From positions 1,922,001 to 1,986,000 of the forward strand of contig OZ243949.1 of the NCBI GenBank assembly GCA_965214305.1: a stretch of DNA of 64,000 nt. The letters are read 5' to 3'. The position numbers and the translations under genes are program-made. Shown one piece after another: positions 8,473-16,354 of the stretch. This DNA is from Azophilus sp965214305. Lineage in GTDB: Bacteria; Pseudomonadota; Gammaproteobacteria; Pseudomonadales; Azotimanducaceae. The notes under the pieces were generated by a model, which saw only the letters and a program-made list of their open reading frames with translations, searched no databases and was not told where the DNA came from. How positions within the stretch are numbered: the stretch's first letter is position 1; the number at the start of each line of letters is the position of its first letter.

Positions 8473-8964
8473 TCAATCCTTGCTGAGCATTCGCGGTGCC
8501 ATCAAGATTTCCGGCATGGCGTTGCCGAACGCGAGGCTCTCCAAGCCGCCAAACCATTGCATCCGAGCGATGCCGAAGGTGGGCACATTATCGATTATCC
8601 GCTCCCCGGCAAGCAGATTGACGCAGTCGGTGATGCCCGGGTTGTGGGCGACGACCGCCACCGATTCGACCCCTGCGGGCGTTTCCCGAACGACATCGAG
8701 TATGGTGTCGGCGCTTGCCCCGTAAAGCCGGTGGTCCGATACCAGTTCCACTCCGGGCAGGGCCTTCTCCACAAACTCGCTGGTTTCCAGCGCCCGAGCC
8801 GCATCGCTGGTCCAAATCCAAGCCGGGCGGAAAGCCTGTTTTTGCAACCATTCCTGTACCCTGGGCCCGTCGCGGCGTCCGCGCCCGTTCAATGGCCGGT
8901 GAAAATCGGCGGTCGCCGGGCGCGACCAAGACGACTTGGCATGACGGATTAACCAGAGTCTCAT
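8473..8964 (-). CDS. sixA: SixA-like phosphohistidine phosphatase
   Basis: A 163-residue histidine phosphatase superfamily protein. The catalytic RH(G/A) motif is LIRHAKSSWS, with His8 as the expected phospho-acceptor. A second catalytic His lies in VVAHNPGITDCVNLLAG. The N-terminal RHAKS variant and small size match SixA, which dephosphorylates phosphohistidine on phosphorelay or PTS-related proteins. The start at 8964 gives a normal N-terminus. The gene stands alone, flanked by metR and a repeat element. Confidence 0.82.
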   Translation of the reverse strand: MRLWLIRHAKSSWSRPATADFHRPLNGRGRRDGPRVQEWLQKQAFRPAWIWTSDAARALETSEFVEKALPGVELVSDHRLYGASADTILDVVRETPAGVESVAVVAHNPGITDCVNLLAGERIIDNVPTFGIARMQWFGGLESLAFGNAMPEILMAPRMLSKD

Positions 8965-9027
8965 GGCAATGGGGTCTCCTTATCGGGCGACAGGTCGGAG
9001 AAACGGGCGCTGAGACCGTCGTGGCGT

Positions 9028-9105
9028 CTTCAACGAAATCGAACGTTCAAAGGGGCGAGCGGAAGCGGATTTGCAGCCGCGACTTCCGCAGGCAGAGGCT
9101 CCTAG
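9028..9105. repeat. Intergenic palindromic element, family B (copy B1, one arm)
   Basis: The stretch between sixA and hisC carries a family-B arm ending GCAGGCAGAGGCTCCTAG, with an internal inverted pair GCGGAAG/CTTCCGC. The left part (ACGAAATCGA) matches the core of the longer copies at 53.1 and 63.4 kb. Confidence 0.7.
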
Positions 9106-9125
9106 CCCTGTACTTTGTAGCGGCC

Positions 9126-10205
9126 TCACCTTAACAATCCGGTCAGCGTGGCGATGAGCCGTTCGTTCTGTTGGGGTGTGCCAATGCTGATGCGCAGCTT
9201 GTCGCGCAGCCGTGGCGCATCGAAATAGCGCACAAGAATGCCGCTTGCCTTCAGCGCCAAGTAGATATTCCGTGCGGACATCCGCGCCTCGTCCGGAACC
9301 CGAACCAGCAGGAAATTGGCTTGGGAGGCGGGTGCCGACAGCCCGAGGCCCGCCAGTTCGGAAGCGAGGCGCACCCGTTCGCCGCGCACCTTGGCCCAGG
9401 TGCGTTCGGCATAGTCCCGGTCGCACCAAGCCGCCAACCCCAGGTGTTGCCCGAGCGCATTAACGTTGTAGCTGTCTCGCGTTTTGGTGATGATCGGCTC
9501 GATTAGACGCGCGTCGCCCAGCAGGTAGCCAAGCCGCAGCCCGGCGAGGCTGTAACCTTTGGAAAAGGTACGCATAATCAGCAGGTTATCGATATCCGCA
9601 ACCAAGCTGGTGGCGTCGTATTGCAAGCCGGGGTCAACAAAATCCGCATAGGCTTCGTCAATGAGCAACACACCGGCAAGCTCCCCCGCCAATGTGCGAA
9701 TGGTCCGGGTATCAAAGAGGCTGCCGGAAGGCGCGTTGGGATTGGGCAGGCAGGTCAGCCGTGCGGCGGCCGCATTCAGGCGCTGGGCCAAGTCCGAAGA
9801 CGGCAACCAATCCGCCGTTAACCCCACCGCCGCAACCGGTGCGTCCTGAATTTGCGCCAACACCGGATAGAGGGAATAACTCGGCGGTGCCGTGCCCAGG
9901 GGCGAACCCGGTGCTACAAAAGTCGTGATGGCCAAGCGCAACGCCTCATCGCCACCGTTGGTAATGATGACATTGTCGCGGCTGAGCCCGTGATGTTCCG
10001 CCAGCGCATCGCGCAAAGCATCGGCGGTCGGCTGTGGGTAGGTGCGTAACCGGGCCGCATCAAATTCGGCGAGCGCGGCCCGCACCGCGGGGCTCGGCGG
10101 ATACGGGTTTTCGTTGGTGTTGAGTTTGCAGGTGTCGGGCTCGGTGGGTTGTTCGCCCCAGACGTAGCCCTGCATCTCGCGAATATGGTTGCGTTCGTAT
10201 GGCAC
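9126..10205 (-). CDS. hisC: Histidinol-phosphate aminotransferase
   Basis: A 359-residue PLP-dependent fold type I aminotransferase. The start MPYERNHIREMQGYVWGEQP and the phrase KLNTNENPYPPSPAV are typical of HisC. The PLP lysine is in RTFSKGYSLAGLRLGY near residue 216, and the phosphate-binding arginine lies near the C-terminus. HisC transfers an amino group from glutamate to imidazole acetol phosphate in histidine synthesis. No other his genes are in the window. Some HisC paralogues act on aromatic amino acids, so the substrate is the least certain part. Confidence 0.88.
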   Translation of the reverse strand: MPYERNHIREMQGYVWGEQPTEPDTCKLNTNENPYPPSPAVRAALAEFDAARLRTYPQPTADALRDALAEHHGLSRDNVIITNGGDEALRLAITTFVAPGSPLGTAPPSYSLYPVLAQIQDAPVAAVGLTADWLPSSDLAQRLNAAAARLTCLPNPNAPSGSLFDTRTIRTLAGELAGVLLIDEAYADFVDPGLQYDATSLVADIDNLLIMRTFSKGYSLAGLRLGYLLGDARLIEPIITKTRDSYNVNALGQHLGLAAWCDRDYAERTWAKVRGERVRLASELAGLGLSAPASQANFLLVRVPDEARMSARNIYLALKASGILVRYFDAPRLRDKLRISIGTPQQNERLIATLTGLLR

Positions 10206-10261
10206 CGGCCCGGATATCTCACGAATTCTATGGAGCCTGACTTAAGGGTACCACTTCGGCA

Positions 10262-10356
10262 GCGGGTAGTGGCTCCGTTTCAATTTCCACTGCCGCAGAG
10301 ACCGTGCCCGCGTTGGGCTGCGGTAATGAGGCGTTGCCACATTGAGCCGCTACCCG
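10262..10356. repeat. Intergenic palindromic element, family A (copy A1, full)
   Basis: A 95-bp element with inverted ends GGGTAGTGGCTC and GAGCCGCTACCC and an inner inverted pair around GCCGCAG/CTGCGG. A second full copy is at 61.3 kb and a half copy at 32.7 kb. With the element at 10461 it fills the 435-bp gap between hisC and the next gene, where I see no coding potential. Confidence 0.8.
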
Positions 10357-10460
10357 TCGGCGAGTGGGTTCTGTATCAGTTTGCATTGATTTGGATTTGG
10401 AGACTGCGCCAACTACGGTGTCTTGCGGTCGCAAAATTCAAACTGCGGCACGACCAGCGA

Positions 10461-10567
10461 GTGGGTCCCTGGGGCTTCCCTTGCGGTGCTGGGCACCATT
10501 TTCCTGCTTATACGAGAGGCAACGGAGCAAGTTGAACGGCACCGCAAGGGAAGCCCCACGGGGCCCA
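10461..10567. repeat. Long inverted repeat (30-bp arms), family C
   Basis: Arms 10461-10490 and 10538-10567 are near-perfect reverse complements (both contain GGGGCTTCCCTTGCGGTGC) around a 47-base loop. It could fold into a strong hairpin or be a small mobile element. Only one copy is seen in this window. Confidence 0.75.
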
Positions 10568-10640
10568 CTCTTTCCCGGGAACCGGTGGCAATCGGTTGCT
10601 GTTCCTTACACCGGTGGATTGCGGAACGCTCGGTTGATCT

Positions 10641-11777
10641 TTACCCCGGAACGTCCGGCTTGGCATTTGGCTCGCCGCGGGTTGGCGCCGTCGAGTTTTG
10701 CGCCGCGACGGGTGCCGCCTCGCTAGGGGCTGCCGCGGGCCCCGGTGAAGCCTGGGCCGGGCCAAGCAGATGTGCCAACCATTCGGTGTTGGGGTTGGCC
10801 TCCAGCGCGATTTTCGCGGTCATGGTCAAAGGCACCGAGAGCAGCATCCCCACCGGCCCGAGCACCCACCCCCACAACACCAGGGAAAGGAAAACCACCA
10901 GCGTCGAAAGCCCCAGTTCCCGCCCCATGAAGCGTGGCTCGACAACGTTGCCCATGCCGATATTCACCACCGCATAGCCAGCCGCCGCCAATAGCGCGAA
11001 GCCCGGCCCGAGTTGCACCAAGGCCAGCAGCACGGCGGGAATGGCGGCGATGATCGAGCCGATAGCCGGTACAAAATTGAGCAGAAAGGCCAGCAAGCCC
11101 CAAAGAATCGCGAAATCAACACCGAGCACCGCCAAGTACGCCGTTATGACCAAGCCGGTGGCCAGGCTCACCGTGGTTTTAATGGCGATGTAGCGATTCA
11201 CGTTCTCCGCGAACCGGTTGAAATACGGCATGGAGCGATCCGCATCGCGCAAGACATCGCGCAATTTGCGTGGAAAGCTCGACGCCTCGGCTAAAATGAA
11301 GATAACGGTCAAAATGATGAGGAAACTGTTCGACAAAACCCCGCCAAGCCCGGCCAGCGTATTGCCGGCCATGGCGAGGGCTTGGCCCGGGTTGAAATGC
11401 TCAAGCAGCAGCTGTCGGGAGAGTTCGATGCCGTAGCCGTCAAGCCAGGCGATGGCATCCCCGTAGAGCGCCGTAAGACGTTCCTGGTAGAACGGCAGCT
11501 TTTGCGTGAACGCGCCAGCCGACTGTGCCACCAAAGCGCCAACACCCATCAGAATACCGATCATTGCCACCATGACGATGGTGATGGCAAGCGCACCGGG
11601 TACCCGATGCCGCTCCAACCAGAACATGGGCGTCGCGGCGATGGTGGCAATAAAGGCGGCAAGCAGGAACGGCACCGCGAGGTCCTCCGCCGCCTTTAGG
11701 CCGGCGGTAATCACAATGAGCGCGGCGAAAATAATGAAACCCTTACCGGAACCCATTGGAGTGCTCTGGCTGCGCAC
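10641..11777 (-). CDS. AI-2E family transporter (PerM-like permease)
   Basis: A 378-residue polytopic membrane protein of the AI-2E/PerM family with about eight helices. Landmarks are a paired-helix start (KGFIIFAALIVITAGLKAAEDL), a central soluble segment (~95-150), and the late conserved region FLLNFVPAIGSIIAAIPAVLLAL, PRFMGRELGLSTLVVFLSLVLWGW. Some members have been linked to autoinducer-2 export and others to Na+/H+ exchange, so the substrate here is unknown. The GTG at 11777 lacks a clear ribosome site; an ATG seven codons in is an alternative. The tail is Pro/Ala-rich. Confidence 0.82.
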   Translation of the reverse strand: MRSQSTPMGSGKGFIIFAALIVITAGLKAAEDLAVPFLLAAFIATIAATPMFWLERHRVPGALAITIVMVAMIGILMGVGALVAQSAGAFTQKLPFYQERLTALYGDAIAWLDGYGIELSRQLLLEHFNPGQALAMAGNTLAGLGGVLSNSFLIILTVIFILAEASSFPRKLRDVLRDADRSMPYFNRFAENVNRYIAIKTTVSLATGLVITAYLAVLGVDFAILWGLLAFLLNFVPAIGSIIAAIPAVLLALVQLGPGFALLAAAGYAVVNIGMGNVVEPRFMGRELGLSTLVVFLSLVLWGWVLGPVGMLLSVPLTMTAKIALEANPNTEWLAHLLGPAQASPGPAAAPSEAAPVAAQNSTAPTRGEPNAKPDVPG

Positions 11778-11806
11778 GGTGCCTGGTTTGCCGAAAGGAG
11801 TGGGCC

Positions 11807-12601
11807 CTACCAGGCGTTGCGTAGTTCACGGAGTTTCAGAAACACCGCCTCAGGCGTGGGTGTATCGTCGAGATCGGTGAAAGTTTCTTGTAACCGGCGA
11901 ATCACGGACGGGCTTGTCAGGCGGAAAAACGTGTTGATCTCGCGCTCGAGTGCGATGGTGGTCACCAACGGACAGGCCGGATCGTGGCTATCCCGCAGTT
12001 CGCCGAGCAGGTTGGCGGCCGCCGCGTTGTCCGGCTCTCGGTCGAGGGTAAATTCGAGGTTATTGGTTATATAGTCGTGCCCCGGATAGACGAGGGTATT
12101 GTCCGGTAATGCGTCGAGTTGGGAAGCGAAGGTTCTGTATAGCTCCTCGGGGTAGCCGCCGTTGTGGCAATTGCCGGCACCGGCGTTGAACAAGGTGTCG
12201 CCGGAAAAAAGCGCCGGCGTGTCGGTTTTGGAGAGCAGGCAGATGTGGCTCATGGTGTGGCCGGGGGTGTCGAGAGCGAGCAATTCGATGCGCTTGCCCA
12301 CACACACGGTATCGCCCGCCCGCAGGCCCACATCAATGCCGTCGATGCTTGCGCCGGCGTTGGCGTGGGCGAGCAACTTGGCGCCGGTAGCCTGGATGAC
12401 GGCACTGTTGCCGCCGGTGTGATCCAAGTGTTCGTGGGTGTTAAGCACCTGGGTGATTTGCCAACCCCGCTGCCGGGCACGGGCCAGGCATTTTTTGTGG
12501 TCGAGTGGATCAACGGCCAGAGCCTCGCCGGTTTCCCCGCAGGCAATCAGATAGTTGAAATTGCGATAGGCGTTGCCCGTCCAGATTTGCTCGACGATCA
12601 C
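11807..12601 (-). CDS. gloB: Hydroxyacylglutathione hydrolase (glyoxalase II)
   Basis: A 264-residue metallo-beta-lactamase fold hydrolase. The binuclear metal motif THEHLDH is at residues 55-61. Further ligands are in DTPGHTMSH and LFSGDTLFNAGAGN, and VYPGHDYITNNLEF carries the late histidine; its Y-x-x-N-N substrate contacts are the glyoxalase II pattern. The enzyme hydrolyses S-lactoylglutathione to lactate and glutathione, the last step of methylglyoxal detoxification. It lies 29 bases upstream of the AI-2E permease on the same strand. The glutathione-synthetase-like gene at 62.4 kb fits a glutathione-using cell. Confidence 0.9.
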   Translation of the reverse strand: MIVEQIWTGNAYRNFNYLIACGETGEALAVDPLDHKKCLARARQRGWQITQVLNTHEHLDHTGGNSAVIQATGAKLLAHANAGASIDGIDVGLRAGDTVCVGKRIELLALDTPGHTMSHICLLSKTDTPALFSGDTLFNAGAGNCHNGGYPEELYRTFASQLDALPDNTLVYPGHDYITNNLEFTLDREPDNAAAANLLGELRDSHDPACPLVTTIALEREINTFFRLTSPSVIRRLQETFTDLDDTPTPEAVFLKLRELRNAW

Positions 12602-12712
12602 ATGGCGCTCCTTGCCGGTTCCAGCGTTTGCAGCGCCCTATGGTACAGGCAGGCTGTCGGCCATAGAAGCTTGCTCGGGCTAATCTGCGTGGGTGGCAAT
12701 ACCATTCGGCAG

Positions 12713-12756
12713 CGAGCGGATTTGCAGCCGCGAATTCCTACGGTGCAGGCTCCTGG
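12713..12756. repeat. Intergenic palindromic element, family B (copy B2, one arm)
   Basis: Single arm containing GCGGATTTGCAGCCGCGAAT and TGCAGGCTCCTGG between gloB and rhlB. It matches the right arm of the other B copies. Confidence 0.65.
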
Positions 12757-12809
12757 TGCCAGAGCGGCTCGCCATCAATGTAACGGAACTTATTTTGCGA
12801 GACGGCATA

Positions 12810-13994
12810 CTAGACATCGGGTTGGATGCAGGCCACCGGATGCCCGAGCAGCGCTTCGATATCGGGCAGGTTGAAGGCGTCGTCTTCCGATACGAAGCTG
12901 ATACTGATGCCGGAAGCGCCGGCGCGGCCGGTGCGGCCGATGCGATGCACATAGTCCTCCGCGTCCTCGGGCAGGTCGAAGTTAATGACGTGGCTGATGC
13001 CCTCTACATGAATGCCCCGCCCGGCCACGTCGGTGGCCACCACATAGCGGGTTTTACCTTCCTTGAAGCGGTTCAGGGTGGCCAGACGCTTGCGTTGCGG
13101 CACATCGCCCGCCAGCGGTTCGCAAGAGATTCCACGGGCGTTCAGTGCCTGGCTGAGGCGGTGGGTGCGATCACGGCGGTTGGTGAAAATCAGTGCTCGC
13201 TCGGGCTGCTCGGCGGATAGAAAATCCCCAAGCAGGCGGGTTTTGCTTGAGCCGCCCACGAGCCAGAACCTTTGCTCCACGGTGTCGGTGGCCACCGATT
13301 CCGGCGTGATGACGATGTGTTCGGGTTCCAGTGTCCAGGAACGGGCCAAGCGCATCACGTCGTCGTTGAAGGTGGCGCTAAAAAATAGGGTTTGGCGGGT
13401 GCGCTTGTGCGGCGTTTGGTAGACGATGCGCCGCACATCCGGAATGAAACCCATATCGAGCATGCGGTCAGCCTCGTCGATGACCAATATTTCGACGGCG
13501 CGCAAATTGACATGGCCGCGTTGCAGGAAATCGATCAAACGGCCCGGCGTGCCAATCAGGATATCGGTGGTATCGGATTCCAACGCATTGATTTGTTTCT
13601 GAAAATCGATGCCGCCAACCACACAGCGAACCGTTTCCCGCATGTGCTGCGCAAGGTCGTTGGCGTCGCTTTCGATTTGCATTGCCAACTCCCGGGTGGG
13701 AGCAAGCACCAGCGCCCGTGGTCGCGCCGGGCGTTTGCCGTTGGGCGCATGACGCGGCTGTTCCCACAGATGGGTCAAAATGGTGATGAGAAATGCGGCG
13801 GTCTTGCCGGTGCCCGTTTGCGCTTGGCCGGTCACATCGTAGTCGGCCAGGCTCAGCGGCAGCGCCTGGTGCTGAATGGGGGTGCAGTGTTCGTAGCCCA
13901 GTTCCTGGATGGCCCGCATCAACGGCGGCGGTAGGGCAAAATCTTCAAAACGGGCGGGCTCCGTGACCGGCACCGCTGGGGCGGAAGTGGTCAT
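12810..13994 (-). CDS. rhlB: DEAD-box RNA helicase, RhlB-type
   Basis: A 394-residue DEAD-box helicase. The motifs run in order: Q motif HCTPIQHQALPL, motif I AQTGTGKT, PTRELA, motif II DEAD near residue 174, SAT, and the C-terminal VATDVAGRGI and HRIGRTGRAG. The end (GASGISISFVSEDDAFNLPDIEALLGH) follows E. coli RhlB closely. RhlB remodels RNA and serves the RNase E degradosome. The basic C-terminal tail of E. coli RhlB is missing. It faces gloB across a family-B repeat. Confidence 0.82.
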   Translation of the reverse strand: MTTSAPAVPVTEPARFEDFALPPPLMRAIQELGYEHCTPIQHQALPLSLADYDVTGQAQTGTGKTAAFLITILTHLWEQPRHAPNGKRPARPRALVLAPTRELAMQIESDANDLAQHMRETVRCVVGGIDFQKQINALESDTTDILIGTPGRLIDFLQRGHVNLRAVEILVIDEADRMLDMGFIPDVRRIVYQTPHKRTRQTLFFSATFNDDVMRLARSWTLEPEHIVITPESVATDTVEQRFWLVGGSSKTRLLGDFLSAEQPERALIFTNRRDRTHRLSQALNARGISCEPLAGDVPQRKRLATLNRFKEGKTRYVVATDVAGRGIHVEGISHVINFDLPEDAEDYVHRIGRTGRAGASGISISFVSEDDAFNLPDIEALLGHPVACIQPDV

Positions 13995-14042
13995 GTTGTC
14001 GGGTGCGCGCCGAGACCCGCGCAGACGGCATGCAGAACGGGC

Positions 14043-15356
14043 CTAATCATCGCCACGCAACTTTTCTATGCAGGCGAGCTTGACGCATTGGGTGAAAACT
14101 TGCATTGCCGTTGCCAGATCGTCGCCCATGGTGAAGGTGGGGGCGATGCGAATGTTGGTGTCGTCCGGATCGCGGCCATAGGGGAAGGTGGCACCGGCCG
14201 GGGTCAGTTTCAACCCGGCTTCGCGGGCTAGGGCTACCACCCGGGTGGCGGTGCCCGGCAATACGTCGAGCGAGACGAAATAGCCGCCTTTGGGCTGCGT
14301 CCAGGTGGCGATGCCGAGGCCACCGAGTTCCCGCTGCAAAACATCGTCCACCAAGTCGAATTTCGGTTTTAGCAGCGCCGCTTGACGGGCCATATGTTCT
14401 TCGACACGGCCCGCGAGCAGGCGCACATGCCGCAATTGCGAGACCTTGTCGGAACCGATCATCATGACCCCAAGCGTTCGTTCAAGGGCGGCGAGCAATT
14501 TGTCTGACCCGGCGCAAAAGCCGAGCCCGCCACTGGCGTAGGTGATTTTGGAGGTCGAGGCAAACAGCGCCACATGGTCTTCGGTGCCGGCCCGCACAGC
14601 CAGGTCGTATAAATTGGCTAGGGGGGCGCGGGGAAACTCGAAATCGTGTACGGCGTAGGCGTTGTCCCAGAACACCACGAAATCATCGGCGGCCGCCCGT
14701 TGCGGCAGGCTGGCCAGGGCGCGAACCGTTGTCTCGGCATAGATGCAGCCGGTGGGGTTGGCGTATTTGGGAACACACCAGATGCCCTTGATGTTGGCGT
14801 CGGCGGCGGCGAGCGCCAAGGCCGCGTCCATATCCGGGCCGCTGTCCAGCATAGGCAGCGTCAACATTTCAATGCCGAGCGACTCGCAGATGGTGAAATG
14901 CCGGTCGTAGCCCGGGGCGGGCACGAGCACCCGCACGGGCGCAACGCGGTTCCAGCGCCGTTCATCCCCCCACAAGCCACGGCGCATGGCCGTTTCCATG
15001 ACCTGGAACATTAGAAACAGACTGGAGTTGCCGACGGCGAAAACTCGGCTTGGCTCCACCTCGAGCAGTTCGGCACCGAGCGCCCGCGCTTCCGGTAGGC
15101 CACGCAAAGCCCCGTAGTTGCGGGCGTCCGTGCCGTCGGAAGCGATATAGCTTCGCAGCGGGGCATCGAGTTCAGCGCTCAGGTCGAGTTGATCGGGCGC
15201 CGGCTTGCCGCGCGTCAGGTCCAGGGAGAGTTGGTTGGCGCGTTGCAGCGCCAAGTCACGGCGCAACGGCTCCTCCATTGCGGCGAGTTGGGCGGCGGAG
15301 CGCTCGGCGAGAAGGGTCATGTTGAAATGATTTGATGAGACATGCTGCGACATCAT
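14043..15356 (-). CDS. Aminotransferase class I/II, aspartate aminotransferase subgroup Ic (MocR-like)
   Basis: A 437-residue PLP enzyme of the subgroup Ic group (about 420-430 residues, distinct from AspC). Conserved points are LDLTRGKPAPDQLDLS at residue ~48, NYGALRGLPEARALGAE at ~85, the PLP-ring segment CVPKYANPTGCIY at ~197, and the Schiff-base lysine in FASTSKITYASGGLGF near 270. Members of the group act mainly on aspartate/2-oxoglutarate. Its start overlaps the end of argC by four bases, so it is probably translationally coupled to arginine synthesis. Confidence 0.8.
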   Translation of the reverse strand: MMSQHVSSNHFNMTLLAERSAAQLAAMEEPLRRDLALQRANQLSLDLTRGKPAPDQLDLSAELDAPLRSYIASDGTDARNYGALRGLPEARALGAELLEVEPSRVFAVGNSSLFLMFQVMETAMRRGLWGDERRWNRVAPVRVLVPAPGYDRHFTICESLGIEMLTLPMLDSGPDMDAALALAAADANIKGIWCVPKYANPTGCIYAETTVRALASLPQRAAADDFVVFWDNAYAVHDFEFPRAPLANLYDLAVRAGTEDHVALFASTSKITYASGGLGFCAGSDKLLAALERTLGVMMIGSDKVSQLRHVRLLAGRVEEHMARQAALLKPKFDLVDDVLQRELGGLGIATWTQPKGGYFVSLDVLPGTATRVVALAREAGLKLTPAGATFPYGRDPDDTNIRIAPTFTMGDDLATAMQVFTQCVKLACIEKLRGDD

Positions 15357-16297
15357 AGCCCGGTTGCCTCATCGCAACCGAGCATGAGATTAAGATTTTG
15401 CACGGCGGCCCCGGCGGCCCCCTTGCCGAGATTGTCGTAACGGGCCGTGAGCAGCATTTGACGCTCGTTGCCGAACACTGCGATTTCCAACCGATTGCTG
15501 TTGTTGCAGGCGGTGGGTATGAGATAGCCGTCTTCAAGGTGGCCGGTTGCGGGATACGGCAGCACATCCACGAAGTGCGCTTCGGCATAGGTGTGCGCGA
15601 GAATGCCTTGCACATCGGCAGGCGTCACGCCCTTGGCGAGTTGGTTGGTCAACAGGGGCACCTGCGTCACCATGCCTTTATAGAAATTGCCGACGGCGGG
15701 GGCGAACAATGGCGCTTGGGCGGTGCCCGCGTACCGCTGCATTTCGGGCAGATGCTTGTGTGCCAGTGCAAGGGCATAAGGGCGTGTTCCCCATCTTTCA
15801 AGTTGGTCGGCGCCCGCGCCCCGGTAAGCTTCGATCATTTTGCGCCCGCCCCCGGAATAGCCGGACAGGGCATGCATGGTCAGCGGCACCGCCGGATCGA
15901 GTACCCCGGCTTGCAGCAGGGGTCGCACCGTCAGGATGAATCCTTGCGGATAGCATCCGGGGTTGCTCACCAGCCGGGCATTGGCAAGCGCGGCGGGTTG
16001 CTCTGCGGATAGCTCCGGCAGCCCGTATACCCAGCCCGGCGCGGTGCGGTGAGCGGTGCTGGCATCAATCAAGCGGCCCTGGTCGCCGGCGAGGCAGGCG
16101 GCTTCGCACGCCGCCTCATCGGGGAGGCACAAAATGGATACATCGGCACTCTGCAATAGCCCGCGCCGCGCCGCCGCATTCTTGCGATCCGCCGCGGGAA
16201 TGCCCAGCAGTTCGATATCAGCACGACTGCTTAAACGGCTTGCAATCTCAAGCCCCGTCGTACCCGCCTGTCCGTCGATGTAAACCTTGACTGCCAA
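15353..16297 (-). CDS. argC: N-acetyl-gamma-glutamyl-phosphate reductase, class 2
   Basis: A 314-residue ArgC of the short class 2 type. The NADP-binding start is KVYIDGQAGTTGLEIASRL, the catalytic cysteine sits in SNPGCYPQGF near residue 114, and the conserved HALSGYSGGGRKMIE segment is near 142. It reduces N-acetylglutamyl-5-phosphate to the semialdehyde in arginine synthesis. Class 2 enzymes are shorter than the ~340-residue class 1 form. It precedes and overlaps the aminotransferase. The CRISPR-cas locus begins 57 bases beyond its upstream side. Confidence 0.92.
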   Translation of the reverse strand: MAVKVYIDGQAGTTGLEIASRLSSRADIELLGIPAADRKNAAARRGLLQSADVSILCLPDEAACEAACLAGDQGRLIDASTAHRTAPGWVYGLPELSAEQPAALANARLVSNPGCYPQGFILTVRPLLQAGVLDPAVPLTMHALSGYSGGGRKMIEAYRGAGADQLERWGTRPYALALAHKHLPEMQRYAGTAQAPLFAPAVGNFYKGMVTQVPLLTNQLAKGVTPADVQGILAHTYAEAHFVDVLPYPATGHLEDGYLIPTACNNSNRLEIAVFGNERQMLLTARYDNLGKGAAGAAVQNLNLMLGCDEATGL

Positions 16298-16354
16298 CGC
16301 CGCGTCCCGGCTTCGATAAGCGGCGCATTCTAGCAGTATTGCAGGCGGTAGCCG

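Noticed and set aside
8080..8952. 290-residue plus-strand frame
   Set aside because: It overlaps metR and sixA on the other strand, both with recognisable motifs. The frame itself resembles nothing.
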